Assembly (NCBI GenBank): GCA_020650975.1
Contig: JAIPMN010003062.1
Coordinates: forward strand, 17,312-40,414
DNA from: Apostichopus californicus
Lineage: Eukaryota > Echinodermata > Holothuroidea > Aspidochirotida > Stichopodidae
DNA: 23,103 nt
Direction: 5' to 3'
The translations under genes and the position numbers were made by a program. Shown piece by piece: positions 1-9,400 of the stretch; positions within the stretch are counted from its first letter, which is position 1, and the number at the start of each line of letters is the position of its first letter. The notes beneath the pieces are model-generated. The model made no database searches. It was not told the origin of the DNA and worked only from the letters and a program-made list of their open reading frames with translations.

Positions 1-308
1 ACATGGGGGGGGGGGGGAGTCTCTAAGGAATAAGGGAAGGAGAGCAGAGGGGGGAGGAGGGAGAGCAGAGAAGGGCAGCAGAGGGGTATGGATTTGTGAC
101 ATCAAAGGTCTAAATAAACCATTTCATATATCTGAGAGTGTCTATAAATATTACAATATAACAAGAGACTGAATGAACCGGCACAACGTTTTCTTTCAAC
201 GAGATTCGATTTTTTTTTCTGAATACACTTCGAAAAGGGAACGGCTCTCATAGATAAGTGACATGGTTTTAAAGGTCACCAGGAGAGGTTTCCTAACCTT
301 TGACCTTT
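1..308. other. 3' flank of PTPMT1 with a purine tract
   Basis: The first 90 bases are almost all G and A (runs of 11 and 6 G), which is pyrimidine-rich on the transcript strand. The rest should be the 3' untranslated region. No minus-strand AATAAA or ATTAAA was seen, so the transcript may end outside the window or use a variant signal. Confidence 0.45.
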
Positions 309-485
309 CTACTGGGATGCAGTGAGATCTTCATTGCTGCCATCTTTCCCCTTCTCTCTCTTTGCCTTGAGTATTTTCTTGTCGTAGTATCGGTACATCG
401 CTCGGAAATGCAGGTCCTGCAGAACCACGTGGGGCCTCTTGTCCTCGAGAAAACTTTTGGAGTTGGAAGGCGTCCACTTCCTCTT
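309..485 (-). CDS. PTPMT1: PTPMT1 terminal coding exon
   Basis: After acceptor TTCTTGTTTCAG the exon reads [20 protein letters not shown] and continues through [13 protein letters not shown] to a TAG stop at 311-309 (58 codons plus stop). This corresponds to human HKWSPEEAVRAIAKIRSYIH, followed by the C-terminal helix. The last 20 residues are Lys/Glu-rich and not conserved with human. Plus-strand open frames across this stretch are antisense shadows. Confidence 0.88.
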   Translation of the reverse strand, partial: KRKWTPSNSKSFLEDKRPHVVLQDLHFRAMYRYYDKKILKAKREKGKDGSNEDLTASQ

Positions 486-3400
486 CTGAAACAAGAAACG
501 AAACAGAAGGATCGCTTACTGGTCGTAGATCTTAATCATGGATGGGAATAAATATTCAAATATTTGAATAGATATGAATGATATCTACTAAGGAAGAAAT
601 AATCCAGGTGCAAGAAACAGACGGAAAAAAAAGTGCTAATAACCCAGGCCTTTCGGGTCAATTCCTGGTCTTAAATGTTGTCTGTATTGGCCCCAGATTA
701 TAGCATGCTATAATTGCTAGTTTTCAAAAGTTTTCAAAAAATACTTTCCTGGAGGTCTTTACTATCCAAATTATTCTCAGACATTCTAAATGAACCCACA
801 AGATGTTTGAATGTCCCAGTGAGGTAAATTTCCTCCAGGGTGATAACAAAAATAGTTTAACAATTTTGATCAAAGGTGACCATATTTGAAAATCTGGTAT
901 ATTTGGGGCCAATACAGCATACCTTTAAACTGAAATGGTTGCATGACTAACAGATAAAAGTTCAAGTGCATACCTTTGCTGTCAATGCCCAATTCAACTA
1001 TGTATATATCCAAACAAGGTTGTTAAAGATGGTAGCATTTTGGGGTGGGGGGGGGGGGTAGCTTGAACTTAGGGGACCCAATGATGGTCACATGTCTATT
1101 GGGTAATCCTGTACTGGTTGGGTTAATATTTTTAGAGCAAATGACAGATCGGTCCTGATTGCAATCAACCAACGCCTAGACCAAGAGGACTTACTGCCTC
1201 GTCAAAATGGCTTTGTGGTTTATATTAAATTACTATTTATTGATCTCATAAAGGATCATTTTGTACTGTCTATGACGCCCTCACTTGGTGGTACTGAGTT
1301 GCTATTAGCTCAAACTAGACTTGCTCAAATCAACAATGGACTTGCTGACATCTAACTTAAAAAATTAGCACCCAGCAACAACACATCAAATAGTGCCCAA
1401 AAGTTCAAGAAAGGGACAACCATAGCTAATGGCATGGTGTAAATTGGATGTATACAGCTACAGTACAAGTATACAGTATATATATTGAAATGGTATTCAG
1501 AGGGAACAAATATTAATTTAAAAATAAATAATATTATCCCTTTTTCTTTAACCATCTCCGTTATTCAACTTTTCACACAATCTACGGTCATGTTCAACGC
1601 ATTAATAACAAATTTGAAGAAAAAGAAGATTGACAAGCCTGACAAAAAAAATATAGGCTGGAGGCTATGTTGCCAACGATTTTTGACCGTTAAGAGAAAT
1701 TTTAGCTTGTTAACCCACACATTGCATCTGGTTTTTGTGTTTTACAAGAGAAAAGTACTATAAATTTAATAGAAAAAGCTTTCAGCCTGGAGAAGACTCA
1801 TAGCAGAGCGGGAATCCTTTCCCCTTGGATAAAATAGATGTATATATACTGTACTACTGACTTCAACCTTATAATCTACTATACTTGTCAGAGCAGGAAT
1901 ACTTCCTCTTGGATAATATAGATGTATATACTGTACTTCTGACTTCAACCTTATAATCTACTATATTTGACTGAGCAGGAATCCCTTCCCCTTGGATAAT
2001 ATAGATGTATATATACTACTGACTTAAACCTTATAATCTACTATATTTGACAGAGCAGGAATCCCTTCCCCTTGGATAATATAGATGTATATATACTACT
2101 GACTTAAACCTTAAAATCTACTATACTTGTCAGAGCAGGAATCGTTTCCCCTTGGATAATATAGACATATATATATACTACTGACTTCAACCTTATAATC
2201 TACTATACTTGACAGAGCAGGAATCCCTTCCCCTTGGATAATATAGATGTATATATATAATACTGACTTCAACCTTATAATCTACTATACTTGGCAGAGC
2301 GGGAATCCATTCCCTTGAATAAAATAGATGTATATACTGTACTACTGACTTCAACATTATAATGTACTATACTTGACAGAGTAGGAATCCTTTCCCTTGG
2401 ATAATATAGACATATATATATACTACTGACTTCAACCTTATAATCTACTATACTTGACTGATCCAGGTACCTGAATGAGGTAGCATCCAACTAACGTGAC
2501 ACTTCTTGTCCTTCCGGCCTTGCAGTGTACGTAGACTGTGCTGTCTTGTTCTGCGTGCTTTCGCATAAACTCTATACCGGTCTCTATGTTCTCTGTTGAC
2601 GGAGATGAGTAATCTACTGTGGGGAGACTGAGGTAGTCGACGCCTGCATTATCCCAGTCCTACAAAGAAACAATACAAGCATCATTAAAACTAGATCATT
2701 GATAATGTCAGTAGTCGACGCCTGCATTATCCCAGTCCTACAAAGAAACAATACAAGCATCATTAAAACTAGATCATTGATAGTGTCAGTAGTCGACGCC
2801 TGCATTATCCCAGTCCTACAAAGAAACAATACAAGCATCATTAAAACTAGATCATTGATAATGTCAGTAGTCGACGCCTGCATTATCCCAGTCCTACAAA
2901 GAAACAATACAATTACAAGCATCATTAAAACTAGATCATTGATAATGTCAGTAGTCGACGCCTGCATTATCCCAGTCCTACAAAGAAACAATACAAGCAT
3001 CATTAAAACTAGATCATTGATGATGTCAGTAGTCGACGCCTGCATTATCCCAGTCCTACAAAGAAACAATACAAGCATCATTAAAACTAGATCATTGATA
3101 ATGTCAGTAGTCGACTCAAGCATTATCCCAGTCCTACAAAGAAACAATACAATTACAAGCATCAATAAAACTAGATCATTGATAATGTCAGTAGTCGACG
3201 CCTGCATTATCTCAGTCCTATGAAGAAACCTTATATATTACAAGCCTAAGGATAGGAGTAAGTCTTTGGAAACAAGCACGATCAAAAAATGATCATTGAT
3301 AATGTCAGTAGTCGACGCCAGCATTATCCCGATAACAAAGACAGGAATAAGACTTTGGAAACAGCATGATCAAAACTAGACCATTGATAATGTCAGTAGT

Positions 3401-6400
3401 CGACTCCAGCATTATCCCAGTCCTATGAAGAAACCGTAATTACAAGGATAGGAATAAGACTTTGGAAAACAGCATGGTCAAAAATAGATCATTGATAATG
3501 TCAACAGTCAATGCAGGTCTGTGTTAACTTTACATCACATAACTAAAACAGGACTACCAAAAATACCTGTGCAGACTTATTAATAACCAATTGATGCACC
3601 AGTAATTGTGAAAATCAGAAACTATCAACTGAAAAACTGGGTATGTTGTCAGCAGAAGGGTGCATAATTTTGCAAAAGGTGTTTCTATTTGGGAAAGGAA
3701 CGATGCAGAGCCTTTATTTCAATTCTGACAGAAGAATCCAAATAGAAGATTAAAATTTAACACTAACACTCATAGCGTGTACATCAAAAGGCTGTTTGCT
3801 ACGTATGTAATTAACTTTATTTATACAGTATACTCTGTTAATGTTTGGAGCCACTGAACGCTGCCTTCTAGTTCAATGGTTGATATTGGAACATGTACCA
3901 GGAGTGGGAATGGGGAGAGGCAGTAGGGACAAAAAGGCGGTTGGTTTGTTATGATTTATTGGGTTGATTCTTTGCAGTACTGCTTTCTTTGTGACAAAAC
4001 TTTTTATATACAGCTGCGTCCTTCGCACAAGGAAATGGCTGCCTTCACAAATACTGCACTGTATCTGTTTTCTGTATTAATGTTGGAAGTCATCAAAAAG
4101 AGACAACAAAAATAGAATGGTCGGTATGCAAACTTATGTTGCAGCAGGGAGGGGGAGAAGAGGGGCAGAGGTGGCTGGTGGGTGGGCGGCTGGGTGTGGG
4201 GGTTACAGCAGGGAAGCAGAGATAAAGTAGAGGGATTAATCTGGGGTGATTCTTCGTAATATTACCTCTTTCCTGGCGACAAATCTTTTGTGCTCGTGTC
4301 CTTCGCACAAGGAAATGACTGCTTTTACATTCTCGTCCTTCATAAGCTGGAAAGAAGAGAATAAGGAGAAAAAGAAATTTTAGCATAATTATGGCATTTG
4401 TGAAAATTGAAAAAGTGAAATTGTGGAAAAAAAGTAAACAGGCATTTTGCAGGCAAAGTGTTAACCTTCTATAATGAATGTTATTTACAGATGTGACGGA
4501 AAAAATGCTCTGTCTTTTGGAAACGGTAGAAATTTGAGCTGATACAGATGACCTTTAACGCTTTGGCAAAGAATACCAATGTGACTTGTATCCTACAATT
4601 CTCCCAAATCATCCTGCTATGTGCTACATTCCCAGTCTTGGTCTCCCCCCCTCTCCCCCCCCCCCCGCAAGCCCATCGGCCTCCATCTGTTCCATTCATG
4701 CCCTTTTTGCCAACTGCTTCTCCCAGATCTTGTTTTTTTTTCTTGCTCTCCCAAAATCCGACCCCCCCCCTCCTCTCACATTTACCCTTTCATGATAAAA
4801 CTCCTGTCCCATCCTGCTACCCTACGGCCACACTCATATCTCTTTCCATCATATTCTCTTCCCAGTTTGCTATGCTAACTACTTCTCTCAAATCTTGTTT
4901 GTCGTGCTGCCCTTCCCAACCCCCTCCAAACTCCCCCCACCTTGACCCTTTGGATGATAAAACTCCTGTCCCATCCTGCTACCCTACGGCCACACTCATA
5001 TCTATTTCCATCATATTTTCTTCCCAGTTTGCTATATGTTATATAGCTTTGCTTCTACTACTTCTCTCAGACCTTGTTTGTCTTCCTGCCCTCCCCAATC
5101 CCCTCCAACCCCTCCCCCCCCCCCTGGCCCCAACCTTTATACCTCTTCTGTCCCATCCTGCTAACCTTCAACATTCTGATCAAGATCTGATACCATTCTA
5201 CTACTACCCAACCCCTTTCCCTGGGCAGGAATAAACTGTTTAAAACTTTGTACTTATCAAGTTCATCGATTTTACTGAAACCTCCCTGCTAGAGAGCACT
5301 GCTGAATTGACAAACAGTCCTAGACTCCTATTCAATTGCTGTCAAGCACAGACAAAACCCAGCAGAGAGGTGCCTGGTAGAGTATGTACAGTACAATGGC
5401 TGGACAAGTACACACTAGTATATAGTAACACAACACTTTGTAAACAAATCGCTTTTATGGTTTAAATGATATCTTTGGTACAAAAGAGCAAAAAGAGTCT
5501 TGGATGAATAAGTGCGAAGAATCAAATCCTTGAAGCGAGACGTAATAACAAGGACAACCGACTAGCTTTCTTCGAGAGGCTGTGAGCTAACTTGAGACTT
5601 CCATGCAAAGGAAAATAATATGTACAAAAGGACACAGCATAAGAGCAGAGTGTTGTTATCAACTACTGTTGATGTGGGGTTGCCTTTCACTACAGAGAAG
5701 AATAGAACTGCTGTGGTTCTCTTGAGCAAATAGATTATTTTGAAAAGAATGAAAGAAATTTGTGGATAGGATGGGATTTCAACAACATCTGACCTTAGGT
5801 CACCAGTCCTGTACTCTGTCAACTGAGCTATATTGGTATTAACAATCCCTGAAATTTAACTATTTCCTTGCTGTGGTTAAAAAGTGGGGAAGGCAGGGAG
5901 GGAGGGGAAATGTCATTCAAGAACCACGTGGTAGCAGGCAACCAGGGATTAAACCAGTTCCATTGAAATCAATGTAGAAGATGGCAAGTTTGTGGGACAC
6001 AGAATATTTTGTAATCGATTGAACAGTTAAAAACATGCAAACTGGAAGTCAAGAAATGATGGTAACCCAATGGTTCACATACAGTAGCTTGTGGGATGAG
6101 GTAGTGGTTGGGTGGGGGGAGGGGGAGGAGAGGGGGTGGTGAGTCAACTTAAATGTTTGAATTCCACACGCAGTGAAATGTGTGCCTTCAAACATTTTGA
6201 GGCACTGTCGTTTTCAGAAAGATTTGACTTAACTAGATATTTTACAATGTTTATTTTTTCAGATGCTGAGCTATTAATATATATTTAAATTCATGTTTGT
6301 CTATAGATAGTTTCAGCAGAAATGTAAAAAAAAATGTTTAATCAAGTTTTAGTTTTTGGTATATATCTATTTTGCAGTCATTCTAGAATGTAGCAGAGTT

Positions 6401-9400
6401 AAGACTACTTCCCTTTAAATGAACATGTACACCAAATACACTGTAGGTATATAACTGCACACAATATCTAGGTTCTGTACATTCTGCACTCAATGTACAC
6501 AAAGGTTGGTTCCTGTCAATCTTCACAACTAGGTGTTTATAAAATCGAAAACCCGCCAGATTCATGCAAACCAACAAATCATTGAGACAAACATTGGCTG
6601 AGAGCCCATTACAACTAGATTTTTCACCACGGATTCTTTTATTGTGTTGTACTTTGCTGGGTTCAACCATGGAGCTATAAACAGCTCCATGGTTCAACCG
6701 AATCAGTACTGTTGAACTACTGTACATAATATTATTTACTGTACCATCTAAACTTTTAATTGTATATAGCAGTAGGCATACAGATTCTATTAATACAGTT
6801 CAATTATTCCAATTCTTACATAGTGTATAATAAAATAATAATAAGTGGTATTATGTATCTAGAGCAGACTCCAATTAAAGTTGTTCAATGGACTTTGCCC
6901 ATAGGCACTAAATGTGGGTTACCACGAGGTGTCTAATAAGGACTGTATACTTCCTCAACAAGGGATTGTTTTTCACTATTCTATGATACCTATAAACTCC
7001 GTACTGTACAGTTTTGAACTTATTTTACACTTTAAAAATTATTTACAGTAAATATAACTCAATTTATAGTCTTTAAAACTTGTTGTCTTCCAAATTGTCT
7101 TTAATTAAAAACTTAAACATTGACTGTCATTGTGATTGAATGACATTAATTTAAAACTTACATGAATGTCATTTTTTTATGAATGACTTTTCTCAAGGTT
7201 TTCATGTTGATGTTAATGTTTAAAGGTGGTCAGTATAGGCCCCAACTTACTGCCCTTAATAATTGCTAGAAGTTTTCAAAAAGTACTTTCCTGGAGGTCT
7301 TTACTCTCCAAATTGTTCTCAGACATATTTAAGGAACACACAAGCTGACAGAATGTCCCTGTGAGGAAAATTTTCTAGACGGTTGTAATAAAAACAGTTT
7401 AAGAATTTTGACCAAGGTGACCATATTTGAATATCTAGCATGGGGCCAATACAGCATACCTTTAAGCAACTTAAAACTGCAGGATGAACAGACGAATATT
7501 GCACACAATGCACAGCACGAGCTATAAATTATTGTGTTATGAGCAGATTAGCATCTTATTTTTGAAAGTTCTAAATTCAAATTTGATCAACGTTTTTAGA
7601 TGGAGAGTAGCTAATATATAAGATATTAGCATTATGTTATGTAATGGCCACCCATGGTACTGTGCACACTAGTAATATGCACTGTACTCTCAACTAAGAT
7701 TGCTCCTTTTTTCTGTATTAATGAGCTGATGGTAGTCAGCTGAAGCTTGTCATTAGCAGATCAATATATTGCAATATTGAGCATACATATTAAATGGAAC
7801 GATGTTTGATAAATGCACACAGATCTGGGAGCAAACATTGTTTGATCTAGGCAGAGAAACTTCATTAAAGCCAGCCAAACAATATCAGAGTGGTAGTGCT
7901 TGCCAAAGTTTTTATGAAATATGAGATTGCTGTTTGAGTTGGTTTTTATTAATTTTTTTTTGTGTGTTTGTTATTCAAACTCATATGCCATACGGAGGGG
8001 TTTGTTAACCTGACTTGTCAAATTCCATTTCAAATAAGGTACAAAAAAAAAAAAATCTATAACAGTTGCAATCTATGCAAATGAAATTTTGAGAGAAACT
8101 GTCAAGAAGCAGATGCAGTAACTAACTACAGTAGTGTTAAGCTTGATTTAAAAATATACAAATTTATAAGCTTTTCTTTTCTTGTTTTCTTTTTTAGCTT
8201 CTTGTTCATTTAGCTTCTTCTTTTCTTCTTTCAAGGTTTCTTATTTCTCCTTTCTTAATAAAGGGTGGCAGCTTGCAAAACCACCATTGCTTCGTCGGTG
8301 TTAATCTGCCTCCTAGTGCGAAATACACATGTACCTGCATGTATACCTACTGTACATGTACCTACATGTACACCTACATGTATACCAACCTGAACACCTA
8401 CATGTACATACATGAATACCTACATGTACACCTACATGTATACCTACATGTACCTACAGCACTGTATTTAAACGGTTGAGGGTTAATACTGTTACGGTAC
8501 TCTAACTATCAATAGGGAAAGTGTCGCAGTTTCACGTTGAACCTTTCCATGCAAGGCAGGAATAGTCTACTGTAAATTTACATCTCTCTGTTTTGAAAAG
8601 AATTGAATTGTTCTGTTTTGAAAAGCATGACCGACTGCCATCAATTGTAAACATGTATCTGTTGTTACAAACAAGTATAGTTTGATTTGCTTACGAGTAC
8701 AATTTTTGTTTTTCCTGTCTATAAATATTTTGTCTGTTACCTTGACAACAAACAGCAGCGCTGCTTTTGCGTCTGTTTGTGCTGTGATGTTACGGTACGT
8801 GAAAGTCATTAATCGATTAATTCAGTTATGACATGAAATTTATTAATTGATTAATTCGAAGAGTCAGCACCACCCATGAAAAGAAAATAATTAAATTTTA
8901 ATGAATTTTAGCATTTAAAGCATGATAAAATTTAGGGCCTGTACAACAATTATGTTCTTCATCTCCTGATACATGACATCCTTTATATTTGTTGCTGCCC
9001 TAGAAACAAACAAACTGGATGACAAAAAAAGTATGGCTTTGCAGATTTCAAATTAAATTTTAAAATGTGCAACTGTCGTAAAAAACTGTTTACATAGTAA
9101 CGGCAGCTTATTGAGTTTAACGTGAGTCAACGATGTGAAATAATTGGGTCATTACTTCCAAGTAATGTTGACAACTGTAATGTTATGTATTAAAGGGTGC
9201 ACAGAGTAAAGTCTGCAGCTTATTGAGTTTAAAGTGAGTCAACAATGGGAAATAATTTGGCCGTACTTCCAAGTAATGTTGACAACTATAATTTGTTGTA
9301 TGAATTAAAAGGGTGACTTGATGCACCAAATAATTTGTCATATTTTAAAGTCGACTACAAACCACTGTTACAATCTAGGCAGTAATTCAGTACCCACTTT

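Noticed and set aside
300..551. 83-codon plus-strand frame
   Set aside because: Antisense to PTPMT1 exon 4, which has family homology and a proper acceptor.
2614..3223. Open frames of 197 (minus) and 174 (plus) codons
   Set aside because: Both come from the 78-bp array, whose length is a multiple of three; the residues repeat exactly and the frame differs from that of PTPMT1.
1804..3505. CRISPR-like array
   Set aside because: Units are tandem without unique spacers, and the context is an animal gene.
4548..5234. 228-codon Pro/Leu/Ser-rich plus-strand frame
   Set aside because: It follows pyrimidine-biased tandem repeats in an intron, and overlapping frames are open for the same reason.
8273..8479. 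68-codon Tyr/Met/Thr-rich frame
   Set aside because: Translation of the ACCTACATGTA short tandem repeat.
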